From Paraburkholderia edwinii (GTDB lineage: Bacteria > Pseudomonadota > Gammaproteobacteria > Burkholderiales > Burkholderiaceae), in the NCBI RefSeq assembly GCF_019428685.1, contig NZ_CP080095.1, positions 3,844,001-3,908,000 on the forward strand: 64,000 nt of DNA, read 5' to 3'. The position numbers were made by a program, and so were the translations under genes. Shown here piece by piece: positions 1 through 9,383 of this stretch (within the stretch, counting starts at the first letter, position 1; each line of letters opens with the position of its first letter). The notes under the pieces are model-generated. The model worked only from the letters and a program-made list of their open reading frames with translations, was not told the DNA's origin and made no database searches.

Positions 1-496
1 CGGTGTCGAAGCGGATGATCGCAGCAGTGGAGCGAGCGCCGCGGTTCATGACCGGGTACCGCCTCGTGCACTTCGCATGCGCGCCTGCAGCGTCGCGAGG
101 CCGCAATCGGCAGCACGCGACCCGGTGTCGACCTTCGTAGGACTTGTGCGAAGGGCCGTCCAACGCCTGAGAGCGGCCATCCATGTCGTCTTTCGAGGCC
201 TGCCACTGGCCGGCAAACGACACGCGCGAACCCTTGTAGCACTTTCGTCTGTTTCGCCTTCCCTGGAGCGCCCTACCTTGATCCGGGCTACCGAGTGCTT
301 CCCAAGCCAACGGGCTTTGCGCATGGACATCAGCGCGCGTGATTTAGAACAAGGAAAACTGCCCACGCGAGCGAGACCATCGCGCAGCTCCAGAGAAGGA
401 TCGACGTCAAGGCATCGCGACTGATCTTCGGAATCTTGGGATTCCCGGCAGCCGGGCTATCCTTGATGTTTAAGCCTGCGGTCCTGCGTCGTGCTT
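1..496. other. No intact gene; possible frameshifted coiled-coil/membrane protein remnant
   Basis: No convincing intact coding sequence is visible here. From the ATG at 322 the + strand reads MDISARDLEQGKLPTRA. After a shift of frame near 370-375 it continues as ETIAQLQRRIDVKASRL and then a hydrophobic stretch (IFGILGFPAAGLSLMF) ending near 470. A short basic coiled coil followed by one membrane segment is plausible for a real small protein, so this may be a decayed gene. This is inference from the translation only; the first 300 bases show nothing I recognise. Confidence 0.25.
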
Positions 497-844
497 TCAT
501 GAAATCTCGACCGAGCCATGGTCATCGCAATGATCGCCGTGCGGATGATGCAGGTGGCCGTTGACCAGGTAATCGACATGATCGCCATGCGGTACTGGCT
601 CGTGTCCGCAGCCTGGGCCATGTACATGGCCCGATTCATGGCCACCGCAATCTGATGTACATTGGTCCGGATTTACCGAACTGACCTCGATCTTGTGTTC
701 GTCTACATGATCGCCGTGCGGATGGTGCAAATGACCATCGTGCAGGTAGTCTACGTGGTCGCCATGCTTGATTGCGGTGTGTCCGCAGCCTGGGCCGTGC
801 TGATGTTGATGGTTGGCGTGATGAGGTTCGTTGCATGCACTCAT
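497..844 (-). CDS. Histidine-rich putative metal-binding protein
   Basis: The product is 115 aa and extremely rich in His, Asp and Gly. It is built from two imperfect tandem units, each with a CGH motif followed by HGDHVDYL and GHLHHPHGDH; the second unit ends in a Cys-containing variant (HGDHCDDH). Such clusters are typical of proteins that store or buffer Zn, Ni, Co or Cu, but the metal cannot be told from sequence. The start at 844 is chosen because AAGGAGA lies 6 bases upstream; a longer frame to 949 lacks this and has a different composition. No signal peptide or membrane segment is seen, so it is probably cytoplasmic. No recognisable metal transporter flanks it here. Confidence 0.75.
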   Translation of the reverse strand: MSACNEPHHANHQHQHGPGCGHTAIKHGDHVDYLHDGHLHHPHGDHVDEHKIEVSSVNPDQCTSDCGGHESGHVHGPGCGHEPVPHGDHVDYLVNGHLHHPHGDHCDDHGSVEIS

Positions 845-1520
845 GCTTGTCTCCTTTGTCCGCTTGGCCGCACCACCGGCCACCTGTGTACTCGTCATCG
901 ATGAGGACTTCAACGCGTCGAACCTGCCCGGAGGGCAGTCGCGCGCCACCCGGACAATCGCGTGGCTCGCTTGCCATAAAGATACTCCTAGCCACTACGA
1001 AAATCACATGCAGACTTCCGCGCAGGCAGCGCATACTTTTACGGGTTGTTTACATCCCTTTCTTCGGACTGCAGTCCGGCCGAGAACCGACGCTCGCTGG
1101 TTTTACGTGAATGACTCAGCTTGGCCGCACTCCGTCCGATGCTGAATCGATAAGGCATGCCGCGTATTCAGCGTGCGGCAGTCACAACCTGACCAAATAG
1201 AGACTTCAGGTAAATTTTTGTGAGCGTCCGATGGTCCGCAGAAAGCGGACACCGGCTCGCAGCCAATCACGTCTCGTGGAATCCAACTCGACCGAGCGAG
1301 CGTGTACAGATCGAACATCCTGGCTACGGGTATCGAATAACCAGGTCAGCTTGCGGCTGGAAGTTGAAACTGGTCAGCCAGGTCTCCAAGACTCCAATCA
1401 TGGCCTATTTCATGCTGCACATCCTGGTCCGCTGCCGGTCGCCCGCCCCGCAGTGAATTCGTCCGTAGTCGCCACTTTCTGGCGGCCCGACGCTCGCGCA
1501 ACACCTGAACCAGGCGTCAG
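845..1520. other. Non-coding or unrecognised stretch
   Basis: The short open frames on both strands here have no recognisable domain, no clear ribosome binding site and no consistent codon bias. I see nothing I can name between the histidine-rich gene and kdpE. Confidence 0.4.
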
Positions 1521-2216
1521 CTACGTCACTCCGACGAGACGATAGCCCACGGCGGTTTCCGTCAACATGTACTCGGGTTGCGCTGGATCACGCTCCAGCT
1601 TCTGCCTGAGATGGGCCATGTAAATGCGCAGGTAGTGAAGATTGCTCGCCCGTCCGGGGCCCCATACCTCGATCAGTAGCTGTCTGTGCGTGAGTACCGA
1701 TCCCGCACGTCGCGCAAGCGCGATGAGTAGCCGGAATTCGATTGGAGTCAGATGAACCGGTAGGCCATTCCGCTCGACAGTGCGAGTCTCCAGATCGACC
1801 GCGACATCACCGAACCTTATCCGGCGCGAGTCTGCTGTCACGGACGGGTTCAGCCTGCGCAACTGGACACGGATACGCGCGGCGAGCTCCGCAATGCTGA
1901 AGGGTTTTTCGACATAATCGTCAGCACCGGCGTCCAGTGCTGCGATCTTGTCTTCTTCGCGACGACGCGCGGATAGCACAACGATCGGGATCGAAGACCA
2001 TGCGCGCAATTCGCGAATTACCTCAAGGCCGTCCATGTCAGGAAGACCCAGATCGACTATGAGGATATCCGGTCGCATGCTTGCGGCTGCGGTGATGCCC
2101 TGCCGGCCTGTCTCGACGCCGGTGATGCGCAGAGTTTCATTTTCCAGTGCCGTGCGCAACATGCGTCTGAGGTATTTATCGTCTTCGATCAGCACAACAT
2201 TGACTGCTGGTTCCAT
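1521..2216 (-). CDS. kdpE: KdpE-type response regulator (OmpR/PhoB family), lacking an adjacent kdpD
   Basis: This 231-aa regulator has an N-terminal receiver with the acidic pair E11/D12-D13, phospho-acceptor D55 (IVDLGLPDMDG), S82 and K104 (EKPF). A C-terminal winged helix follows (LTPIEFRLLIALARRAG, then VGYRLVG at the end). In the Kdp system KdpE activates kdpFABC under K+ limitation or osmotic stress after phosphorylation by the sensor kinase KdpD. Here it lies 196 bp downstream of kdpC and no kdpD is present between them or elsewhere in the window. It may be driven by a KdpD encoded elsewhere, by cross-talk, or be non-functional. All receiver and DNA-binding landmarks are intact. Confidence 0.9.
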   Translation of the reverse strand: MEPAVNVVLIEDDKYLRRMLRTALENETLRITGVETGRQGITAAASMRPDILIVDLGLPDMDGLEVIRELRAWSSIPIVVLSARRREEDKIAALDAGADDYVEKPFSIAELAARIRVQLRRLNPSVTADSRRIRFGDVAVDLETRTVERNGLPVHLTPIEFRLLIALARRAGSVLTHRQLLIEVWGPGRASNLHYLRIYMAHLRQKLERDPAQPEYMLTETAVGYRLVGVT

Positions 2217-2412
2217 CGGGCTTGTACTCGTTCGTCGCCGCGCCAGATACGAATGCCGTACGAGGGCCGGCGCAAATGCGCCAGATCGTCGTGTCAGGAA
2301 GACATTGCGGCTCAGCTACCAGCACTCAATAGGGGCGCGACAGGCCCCACGCGCGTCACGCTGTTGCATCACGCGCGCGGGTGCCGTTCTTACCGGAACA
2401 TGGTCCGTGCAG
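2217..2412 (-). other. kdpC-kdpE gap where kdpD would be expected
   Basis: The usual order is kdpFABC-kdpD-kdpE, with kdpD about 2.7 kb long. Here only 196 bp separate the kdpC stop from the kdpE start. Reading this gap on the minus strand in three frames gives stops and no KdpD-like sequence. A GC hairpin (GGGGC, 7-nt loop, GCCCC, around 2332-2348) without a T-tract is the only structure noticed. Confidence 0.6.
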
Positions 2413-2994
2413 TCAATTCACTGGCTTGAGATCGTCGAGTGCGAGGTTAAGCTTCAGCACATTGACACGCCGCTCACCGAAGATGCCGAGCTGGCGACCG
2501 CTCGTGCTCTGTGCGATCAGGCCGTCGATCTGTTCGCGCGACAACCCGCGCGCTTTTGCGACCCGGGCAGCCTGATAGGCTGCCGCAGCGGGACTGATTT
2601 CGGGGTCTAGGCCGCTTGCGGATGACGTTACCAGATCGACAGGAATCGGTGCCGTGTTCGCAGGGTCCGCATCGTGAAGGGCCGAGATGCGCCCCTTGAC
2701 CTCGTCTGCGAGTGCCGGGTTAGTGGGACCCAGGTTCGATCCGCCCGACGACTGTGCGTTGTACGGATTCGGCGTCGTCGCCGAGAGACGGCCCCAGAAA
2801 TAGTAGGGCGCATCAAACTGCTGACCAAGCAGTGTGGAGCCCACAGTTTTTCCGTTTTTCTCAATCAGGCTGCCGTTTGCCTGATTCGGAAACACAGCCT
2901 GACTCACTGCGGTCACGGCAGCGGGAAAGATGAGGCCCGTCAGTACCGTCATGGCAATGAACAGGGTAAACAGCGGACGTAACAGATTTTTCAT
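2413..2994 (-). CDS. kdpC: K+-transporting ATPase subunit KdpC
   Basis: KdpC is the small periplasmically exposed, single-span subunit of the KdpFABC K+ pump and helps couple ATP binding in KdpB to K+ binding in KdpA. The 193-aa product has the N-terminal membrane helix ([20 protein letters not shown]), the family segments YFWGRLSA and [13 protein letters not shown], and the C-terminal [12 protein letters not shown]. Its length is normal. It lies 85 bp downstream of kdpB, a larger gap than elsewhere in the operon. Its codon use is less GC3-biased than that of kdpB. Confidence 0.95.
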   Translation of the reverse strand: MKNLLRPLFTLFIAMTVLTGLIFPAAVTAVSQAVFPNQANGSLIEKNGKTVGSTLLGQQFDAPYYFWGRLSATTPNPYNAQSSGGSNLGPTNPALADEVKGRISALHDADPANTAPIPVDLVTSSASGLDPEISPAAAAYQAARVAKARGLSREQIDGLIAQSTSGRQLGIFGERRVNVLKLNLALDDLKPVN

Positions 2995-3079
2995 GATCGT
3001 TAGCTCAAAAATGCGAGTCCATGTGCAGGGTGCCAGGGAGACGGGCTCGCGAGATCCTACTCACAAGGCCGCACACAAC

Positions 3080-5209
3080 TCATGCCCAGCCGCATGCGGC
3101 AATCACCATGTCAATCAGCTTGATGCACGGGAACGGCAGGATGATGCCGCCGAGGCCGTACACCAGCAGGTTGCGGCGCAACAGCGAAGCCGCACCGATC
3201 GCGCGATACTTGACGCCCTTCAATGCCAGCGGAATCAGCATCACGATGATGATCGCGTTGAAGATCACCGCCGACAGGATCGCCGAGGCCGGCGTGGTCA
3301 GATGCATCACGTCGAGCACGCGCAGTTGCGGATAGGTCGAGGCGAACGCCGCGGGAATGATCGCGAAGTACTTCGCGACGTCGTTGGCGATCGAGAACGT
3401 GGTCAGCGAACCGCGCGTCATCAGCATCTGCTTGCCGATCTCGACAATCTCGATCAGCTTCGTCGGATTCGAGTCGAGGTCGACCATGTTGCCCGCTTCC
3501 TTCGCGGCCTGCGTACCGGTGTTCATCGCCACCGCGACGTCGGCCTGCGCGAGCGCCGGTGCGTCGTTGGTGCCGTCGCCGGTCATCGCGACCATGCGGC
3601 CTTCGGACTGGTGCGCGCGGATCGTCGCGAGCTTCGCTTCCGGCGTCGCTTCCGCGAGGAAGTCGTCGACGCCTGCTTCGGCTGCGATCGCCGCGGCGGT
3701 CAGCCGGTTGTCGCCGGTCACCATCACGGTCTTGATGCCCATCTTGCGCAGTTCGGCAAAGCGCTCCTTGATGCCACCCTTCACGACGTCCTTCAGCTCG
3801 ATCACGCCGAGCACGCGCGCGCCATGCTCGCCCTTCTCGGCGACCACGAGCGGCGTGCTGCCGCGCCGCGCGACTTCGGTCACGACGTTGTTCACTTCAG
3901 CCGGGTAACGGCCGCCGCGCGCTTCGACGTAGGCCTTCACGGCATCCGACGCGCCCTTGCGGATCTCGCGGTCCGCGAGGTCGACGCCGCTCATGCGGGT
4001 CTGCGCACTGAAGCCGATAAAGACCGGGTGGAGCGCGGCCATATCGCGCTGGCGAATGTTGAAGCGCTGCTTCGCGAGCACGACGACGCTACGGCCTTCC
4101 GGCGTTTCGTCGGACAGCGACGCGAGTTGCGCGGCGTCCGCGAGTGCTTCCTCGGTGACGCCCGGCGCCGGCACGAAGGCCGAAGCCTGGCGATTACCGA
4201 GCGTGATCGTGCCGGTCTTGTCGAGCAGCAGCACGTCGACGTCGCCGGCCGCTTCAACCGCGCGGCCCGACGTCGCGATCACGTTCGCCTGCATCATGCG
4301 GCTCATGCCGGCCACGCCGATCGCGGACAGCAAACCGCCGATCGTGGTCGGAATCAGGCAGACGAGCAGCGCGACGAGCGCGGTGATCGTCACCACGTGA
4401 CCCGCCTTGACCGCCTCGACCGCAAACATCGAGAACGGCAGCAGCGTGGCGGTGGCCAGCAGCAGCACGATCGACAACGCGACGAGCAGAATGGTCAGCG
4501 CGATTTCGTTCGGCGTTTTCTGACGCTTCGCGCCTTCCACCATCGCGATCATGCGGTCGAGGAACGCTTCGCCCGGGTTCACCGTCACGCGCACGACGAT
4601 CCAGTCCGACAGCACGCGCGTACCGCCGGTCACCGACGAAAAGTCGCCGCCCGACTCGCGGATCACCGGCGCGGATTCACCGGTAATCGCCGATTCGTCG
4701 ACCGATGCGACGCCTTCGATCACTTCGCCGTCGGCCGGAATCGTGTCGCCCGTTTCGACGAGCACGACATCGCCCTTGCGCAGATCGGTAGCCGTCATGA
4801 TGCGGATCGGCGCCTTCGGATGCGGCTCGTTGAGCTTCTTGGCCATCACGTCTTTCTTCGCACTGCGCAGCGACGCGGCCTGGGCCTTTGAACGGCCTTC
4901 GGCAAGCGCCTCCGCGAAGTTGGCGAAGAGCACCGTGAACCACAGCCACAGCGTCACGGCGAGAATGAAGCCCGCCGGCGCCTCGGCCTGTCCGAAGAGC
5001 GCTGCCAACCACAGGATCGTGGTCAGGATGCTGCCGACGTACACGCAGAACATCACCGGGTTGCGGAACTGCGTGCGCGGCGTCAGTTTCCTGAAGGAGT
5101 CCACGATCGCCGGCTTGACGAGTGCAGGGTCGAACATCGAGTGTGCCCTGTTACCGACCGACCCGGACCAGTCGTTATTCTGGACCGGCGTCTTGTTCGC
5201 ATTATTCAT
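3080..5209 (-). CDS. kdpB: K+-transporting P-type ATPase subunit KdpB
   Basis: KdpB is the catalytic P-type ATPase of the KdpFABC complex in the inner membrane. The 709-aa product shows the actuator motif ITGESAPV, the phosphorylation motif [11 protein letters not shown] (Asp near residue 329), the nucleotide-binding domain and the hinge [20 protein letters not shown], with membrane helices on both sides. The start at 5209 is preceded by GAGG and lies 13 bp after the kdpA stop; an upstream in-frame ATG at 5257 would run into kdpA. The body of the gene is clearly more GC-rich and more codon-biased than kdpA or kdpC, while its first ~40 codons resemble kdpA (see findings). Confidence 0.97.
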   Translation of the reverse strand: MNNANKTPVQNNDWSGSVGNRAHSMFDPALVKPAIVDSFRKLTPRTQFRNPVMFCVYVGSILTTILWLAALFGQAEAPAGFILAVTLWLWFTVLFANFAEALAEGRSKAQAASLRSAKKDVMAKKLNEPHPKAPIRIMTATDLRKGDVVLVETGDTIPADGEVIEGVASVDESAITGESAPVIRESGGDFSSVTGGTRVLSDWIVVRVTVNPGEAFLDRMIAMVEGAKRQKTPNEIALTILLVALSIVLLLATATLLPFSMFAVEAVKAGHVVTITALVALLVCLIPTTIGGLLSAIGVAGMSRMMQANVIATSGRAVEAAGDVDVLLLDKTGTITLGNRQASAFVPAPGVTEEALADAAQLASLSDETPEGRSVVVLAKQRFNIRQRDMAALHPVFIGFSAQTRMSGVDLADREIRKGASDAVKAYVEARGGRYPAEVNNVVTEVARRGSTPLVVAEKGEHGARVLGVIELKDVVKGGIKERFAELRKMGIKTVMVTGDNRLTAAAIAAEAGVDDFLAEATPEAKLATIRAHQSEGRMVAMTGDGTNDAPALAQADVAVAMNTGTQAAKEAGNMVDLDSNPTKLIEIVEIGKQMLMTRGSLTTFSIANDVAKYFAIIPAAFASTYPQLRVLDVMHLTTPASAILSAVIFNAIIIVMLIPLALKGVKYRAIGAASLLRRNLLVYGLGGIILPFPCIKLIDMVIAACGWA

Positions 5210-5222
5210 AAATACCTCGAGT

Positions 5223-7031
5223 TCAGTGACCCGCGAGCATCTGCAGATGCTCGGCAATCGGACCCAGGGCGAGCGCCGGCACGAAAGTCAGCGCACCAAT
5301 CAGCATGACCGAGCCGAGCAGCATCACGACGAACAACGGGCCGTGCGTGGGCAGCGTGCCTTCGGTAACCGCGAGCCGCTTTTTTGCGGCAAGCGAGCCA
5401 GCAATGGCAAGCACAGCGACGATCGGCACAAAACGGCCGAACCACATGGCGATCGCAAGCAGCACGTTATAGAACGGAGTATTGACGGAGAGGCCCGCGA
5501 AAGCGCTGCCATTGTTGTTGCCGGCCGACGTAAAGGCATAAAGGATTTCCGAGAATCCATGGGTGCCGGGGTTGGCGATGCCTGCAGTGCCGAGTGGTGA
5601 GATCACACCGATCGACGTACCTACCAGCACGATCATCGGCATCACGAGGATCGCAATGGATGCCATCTTCATGTCGTAGGCTTCAATCTTCTTGCCAATG
5701 TATTCGGGCGTACGACCGATCATGAGGCCGGCGATAAACACCGCAAGCAGCGCAAAGACCAGCATGCCGTACAGGCCAGAACCAACGCCTCCGAAGACGA
5801 CCTCGCCGAGTTGCATCATCAGGATGGGTACCAGACCTCCCAACGGGGTAAGCGAATCGTGCATGTTGTTCACAGCACCACATGACGCAGCGGTCGTCGC
5901 CACAGTGAAGATGCCCGAATCGGCAATGCCAAAGCGAACTTCCTTGCCTTCCTGATTGCCCCCTGCCTGCATAGCGGACGCACTCTGGTCGACATTTAGC
6001 GATGCAAACATCGGGTTGCCCGCCTGCTCTGCCGAAATCTCACTCCAGCAGGCTACAGCGAACGCGATTGTCATCGCGGCAAGCACTGCGTATCCCTGCC
6101 GCCGGTCGCCTACCATGCGACCGAAGACCATGCAAAGCGCCGCGCCGATCGATAGCATCGTGACAAGCTGGACGAAGTTCGAAAGCGGTGTCGGGTTCTC
6201 AAACGGGTGCGCCGAATTCGCGTTGAAGAATCCGCCACCGTTGGTACCAAGCATCTTGATTGCTTCCTGCGACGCGACCGGTCCCATCGCGATCGTCTGC
6301 CGGTCGGCTTTGACGTCCTGCATCACCGGGTTACCCTTGGCGTCCTTCACGGCATTGCCCTGTGCATCCGTTTTCGGAGTCTGGTACGTCGTGACCTGGA
6401 CCGTCGAGACGTCCTGGTATGCCTTGAAATTCTGGATCGCTCCCTGGCTGACGAAGAAGATTGCAAGCAGGAACGAGATAGGCAGCAGGATATAGAGTGT
6501 CGTGCGAGTCATGTCGACCCAGAAATTGCCAATCGTCTTCACCGAGTGACGGGCAAAGCCGCGGATCAAGGCGACAACGACGGCAATCCCGGTCGCTGCA
6601 GACATGAAGTTCTGCACGGTGAACGCAAGCATCTGGGAGAGATAGCTGACAGTCGATTCGCCCGAGTAGTCCTGCCAGTTCGTGTTGGTCACAAAGCTCA
6701 CCGCCGTATTGAACGCTGCATCCGGTGTCATCGGCCCAAAGGCCTGCGGATTGGCGGGGAGCCATTGCTGCACGCGCAGGATCACGTACACAGCGAGTGC
6801 GCCGAGCGCATTGAACAGCAGCACGGCGACCACGTAGTGCTTCCATGACATTTCCGATTCCGGATCAACCCCCGCCACGCGATAAAGCAGATGCTCTAGC
6901 GGGCGACCGATCCGGCGCACGACGACCGAAGAGCCGTCGAGTACTCCTGTCATGTAACGACCGAGCGGAATCGCGATCGCGATCAGCACGACGATAAACA
7001 GGACCATCTGAAACAGGTTGCTGGCATTCAT
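5223..7031 (-). CDS. kdpA: K+-transporting ATPase subunit KdpA (K+-binding channel-like subunit)
   Basis: KdpA binds and translocates K+ through a selectivity filter related to that of the Trk/Ktr/HKT superfamily. The 602-aa product is hydrophobic from the N-terminus ([20 protein letters not shown]). It carries filter-like segments such as [29 protein letters not shown] and [12 protein letters not shown], and ends [10 protein letters not shown]. Length is normal. The start codon overlaps the kdpF stop (ATGA), so translation is probably coupled. GC content is noticeably lower than in kdpB. Confidence 0.97.
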   Translation of the reverse strand: MNASNLFQMVLFIVVLIAIAIPLGRYMTGVLDGSSVVVRRIGRPLEHLLYRVAGVDPESEMSWKHYVVAVLLFNALGALAVYVILRVQQWLPANPQAFGPMTPDAAFNTAVSFVTNTNWQDYSGESTVSYLSQMLAFTVQNFMSAATGIAVVVALIRGFARHSVKTIGNFWVDMTRTTLYILLPISFLLAIFFVSQGAIQNFKAYQDVSTVQVTTYQTPKTDAQGNAVKDAKGNPVMQDVKADRQTIAMGPVASQEAIKMLGTNGGGFFNANSAHPFENPTPLSNFVQLVTMLSIGAALCMVFGRMVGDRRQGYAVLAAMTIAFAVACWSEISAEQAGNPMFASLNVDQSASAMQAGGNQEGKEVRFGIADSGIFTVATTAASCGAVNNMHDSLTPLGGLVPILMMQLGEVVFGGVGSGLYGMLVFALLAVFIAGLMIGRTPEYIGKKIEAYDMKMASIAILVMPMIVLVGTSIGVISPLGTAGIANPGTHGFSEILYAFTSAGNNNGSAFAGLSVNTPFYNVLLAIAMWFGRFVPIVAVLAIAGSLAAKKRLAVTEGTLPTHGPLFVVMLLGSVMLIGALTFVPALALGPIAEHLQMLAGH

Positions 7032-7123
7032 TCGAGCACCTCAGCACGAAAGAGCGCGTACGCCAGGTACACGAGAAGCAATCCGGTAGAGCCCCCGGCG
7101 AGCCACAACATCCAGGCGTTCAT
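7028..7123 (-). CDS. kdpF: K+-transporting ATPase small subunit KdpF
   Basis: A 31-aa peptide (MNAWMLWLAGGSTGLLLVYL, then [11 protein letters not shown]) consists of one membrane helix with a short basic/acidic tail, exactly the KdpF plan. KdpF stabilises the KdpFABC complex in the membrane. AGGAGG lies 6 bases before the ATG. Its start overlaps the stop of the preceding 35-aa frame (ATGA) and its stop overlaps the kdpA start (ATGA), making three chained coding regions. Confidence 0.9.
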   Translation of the reverse strand: MNAWMLWLAGGSTGLLLVYLAYALFRAEVLE

Positions 7124-7227
7124 GCCCGACCTCCTGACGTGCGGCGATTCAGTTTTTCGCAGCCGGTGGCCAGTGCCAGGCACAGCGAACAGAACGCGAC
7201 AATGCCGGCGATATAGATAACGTCCAT
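7120..7227 (-). CDS. 35-aa membrane peptide preceding kdpF
   Basis: This reads MDVIYIAGIVAFCSLCLALA and then TGCEKLNRRTSGGRA. It is one hydrophobic segment with a short basic tail. A GGAG-type ribosome binding site precedes the ATG and the stop overlaps the kdpF start. I recall similar small frames heading kdp operons in other proteobacteria, sometimes labelled as K+ transport components, but I cannot assign a function. It could be a leader peptide or an extra small subunit. Confidence 0.7.
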   Translation of the reverse strand: MDVIYIAGIVAFCSLCLALATGCEKLNRRTSGGRA

Positions 7228-7271
7228 GCTTGGAATCTCCAGTAACGGATCAAACGCGGCTAGGAGAGTAA

Positions 7272-7333
7272 GAAAAATGGCGTAAACGCGGCGCATAGCC
7301 GGAGGGGGTTTGGGTAAAAACGGTGTAAACGTG
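7272..7333 (-). promoter_or_regulatory. Two direct repeats upstream of the kdp operon (candidate KdpE operator)
   Basis: Two 19-bp copies, 7272-7290 and 7315-7333, match at 15 of 19 positions and are 43 bp apart, close to four helical turns. On the minus strand they read GTTTACGCCATTTTTC and GTTTACACCGTTTTTA. The second contains TTTACACC, which resembles the TTTACA half of the E. coli KdpE site as I remember it. They lie 45-106 bp before the first frame of the operon, where an activator site would be expected. Confidence 0.5.
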
Positions 7334-7529
7334 AAAATGGCAATCCCGCAACTGTGGGGTTATCTGTGGCGAGCACGGTTTGGGGCGAAACGTCCAACAA
7401 CAATGCCCAGCACTGTCACCACGGTCGCAGGCCGGAGCAATGTCATGTAAGATGCGTGCATGGGTGTCAGCTGCATGTCGCGGCATGACAGGTAAATTGC
7501 GCTGGTCGGGCCACCACGCAGGAGTACCT

Positions 7530-8906
7530 ATGCCCACGCAATCAAACTCATCCACATCCTCCCCGTCAGTTCCACAGCGCATCGCGCACAAGGCCTTCAC
7601 CGCGCTGGAAAACTTCCTGCGAGTTGAAGCGGCCAGTGGCATCGTATTGCTGATCGCTGCTGCGGCCGCACTACTCTGGGCAAATTCACCGCTTTCCGAT
7701 AGCTACCACAGGCTGTGGGAATGGCCGCTTGTGTTTGGCGCCGGTGATCTGGTGTTCGCAAAGCCGCTTCACTTCTGGATCAACGACGCGCTCATGACCA
7801 TCTTTTTCCTGGTGGTTGGCATGGAGATACGTCGGGAAATGCACGAAGGGGCGTTGAGCGACCTGAGACAGGCGGTGCTGCCGCTGGCAGCGGCAATAGG
7901 CGGCGTAGCAGTACCGGCGCTCATTTACGCCACAATGAACCGCACGCCTGATGCCATTCATGGCTGGGCCATCCCGACCGCCACGGATATTGCTTTTGCT
8001 GTTGGGGTACTGGCACTGCTTGGACGCTCGATTCCCGGTAGTGTGCGTGTCTTCCTGCTAACGCTTGCGATTGTCGACGACATCATCGCAGTGCTCGTCA
8101 TCGCTTTTTTTTACTCGTCTGGATTCGACTTCGCTGGACTCGCCGTTGCACTTGCCGGCATTGGACTGGTATTGGCCATGCAGCGCGCGGGAATTGGCAC
8201 TGCCCCAGCCTACATCGTTCCGGGCGCCATTATCTGGGTGGGCCTGCTTGTCAGCGGCGCGCATCCTACCCTCGCTGGCGTCGCACTCGGGTTGCTGACG
8301 CCGGTTGTCCCGACGCACAGACGTGAACGCGCGCTGGTGGAAATTTCGCGTGCGACGAGCGACGTGACGGGGCCAACCATGGCAGCTACCGTCGACATCA
8401 ACCGGTTGGCCAAACCTTTGCAAACCCTGCGCCTGGCGCAACGTGAACTGTTACCCCCGGTTGTTCGCGTCCAGTGGGCACTGCACCCCTGGGTCGCATA
8501 CGGCATCATGCCGCTGTTCGCATTGGCCAACGCCGGGGTGACACTGGGTAGCGTGGATCTATCACGGCCTGAAACTCTCTGGATCGCGGCTGGAATATCG
8601 ACTGCCCTTGTCGTCGGCAAGCCGGTAGGTGTATTTCTTGTCACGTGGTTGCTGGTCAGGCTCAAACTGTGCCGCCTGCCACCAGGGGTGTCATGGAGCG
8701 GACTCGGGCTGATCGCGCTTCTCGCGGGAATCGGCTTCACCATGTCGATCTTCATTGCCACGCTGGCGTTCAATGACGAAGGTGCGTTGAACGTTGCCAA
8801 GCTCGGCGTGCTTGCCGGATCGTTTGTCGCAGGAGCACTAGGGCTTGGGTGGGGCATGATCTGCTCACGCTTGAAAATCGGGGATCGTAACCCGGCCGTC
8901 CAATAG
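7530..8906 (+). CDS. nhaA: Na+/H+ antiporter NhaA
   Basis: NhaA exports Na+ (or Li+) in exchange for protons across the inner membrane and supports pH and salt homeostasis. The 458-aa product has the family start [20 protein letters not shown], the segment [21 protein letters not shown] ([13 protein letters not shown]), and the paired ion-binding aspartates in AIVDDIIAV (about D183/D184). About 11-12 membrane helices are apparent, with [15 protein letters not shown] near the C-terminus. The start at 7530 is supported by AGGAG about 6 bases upstream; the frame extends to 7380 but without homology. It is divergent from kdp, so K+ uptake and Na+ export genes share one intergenic region. Confidence 0.95.
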   Translation: MPTQSNSSTSSPSVPQRIAHKAFTALENFLRVEAASGIVLLIAAAAALLWANSPLSDSYHRLWEWPLVFGAGDLVFAKPLHFWINDALMTIFFLVVGMEIRREMHEGALSDLRQAVLPLAAAIGGVAVPALIYATMNRTPDAIHGWAIPTATDIAFAVGVLALLGRSIPGSVRVFLLTLAIVDDIIAVLVIAFFYSSGFDFAGLAVALAGIGLVLAMQRAGIGTAPAYIVPGAIIWVGLLVSGAHPTLAGVALGLLTPVVPTHRRERALVEISRATSDVTGPTMAATVDINRLAKPLQTLRLAQRELLPPVVRVQWALHPWVAYGIMPLFALANAGVTLGSVDLSRPETLWIAAGISTALVVGKPVGVFLVTWLLVRLKLCRLPPGVSWSGLGLIALLAGIGFTMSIFIATLAFNDEGALNVAKLGVLAGSFVAGALGLGWGMICSRLKIGDRNPAVQ

Positions 8907-8977
8907 GGCACCCGCGTTGTCCCGTCCTTCAACGAATCAAATAGGGCACCCGGGTTGTCCCGTCCTTCAACGAATCA
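8902..8977. repeat. Tandem 38-bp duplication between convergent nhaA and usp genes
   Basis: Units 8902-8939 and 8940-8977 are identical except for one base (CCCGCG versus CCCGGG). The first unit carries the nhaA stop codon. The second carries the last codons and stop of the universal stress gene on the other strand. Each unit contains an imperfect inverted repeat (GGGCACCC...GTTGTCCC), so it may act as a weak bidirectional terminator. Confidence 0.85.
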
Positions 8978-9383
8978 TCGTGATCGGGACCCCACTCAGA
9001 CGCGACAGCCGGGCGAACAAACCCCACTTCCGGAAAAAACCCAGACCATTCGCATCAAGCACCATGACATCGGCGCCGTGAGATTTCGCATAGGAAGCGA
9101 TGGTTTTTCCCGGCGGGCCGAACACGCGCTTCCACGTGTAGGGCACGCCGGCATCCTCAAGAACGGCGCAGGTTCGTGTCAGTGCGTCGCGCATCAGCAA
9201 CTTCTCATGGCGTCTTAATGCGGCACGCGATTGAAACGCGGCCGCGCGGCCCTCGCCGGTTTCTTCCAGCACCTCAAGCAGTTCGACCTGCGATACGCAT
9301 TTCTCACCAAAGAGAAAGGCTGCGTGACGCGCGGCTTCAAGCGAGCCAGTCCGGCAAACAACGGGAATAAGCAGCTTTAACAT
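8967..9383 (-). CDS. Universal stress protein (UspA family), divergent
   Basis: The 138-aa product starts MLKLLIPVVCRTGSLEAARH, as in UspA domains (strand, loop, helix), and ends RLSGVPITMIR, matching the usual GVPVLLVR-type last strand. The ATP-binding G-2x-G-9x-G-S/T loop before the last strand is degenerate here, so it is probably a non-ATP-binding type. The start at 9383 is chosen by family alignment; no strong ribosome binding site is present, and in-frame starts exist up to 9494. It converges on nhaA. Confidence 0.75.
   Translation of the reverse strand: MLKLLIPVVCRTGSLEAARHAAFLFGEKCVSQVELLEVLEETGEGRAAAFQSRAALRRHEKLLMRDALTRTCAVLEDAGVPYTWKRVFGPPGKTIASYAKSHGADVMVLDANGLGFFRKWGLFARLSRLSGVPITMIR

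Noticed and set aside
2217..2412. Remnant of kdpD
   Set aside because: Minus-strand translations in all frames show stops and no KdpD motif, so no relic is claimed.
2930..4891. Very long + strand open frame opposite kdpB (653 codons)
   Set aside because: It is the antisense of a clearly real P-type ATPase; the translation is Arg/His/Asp-rich and repetitive, as expected from the complement of high-GC3 codons.
7380..7529. N-terminal extension of NhaA
   Set aside because: The extension has no homology and the ATG at 7530 has a proper ribosome binding site and family-like start.
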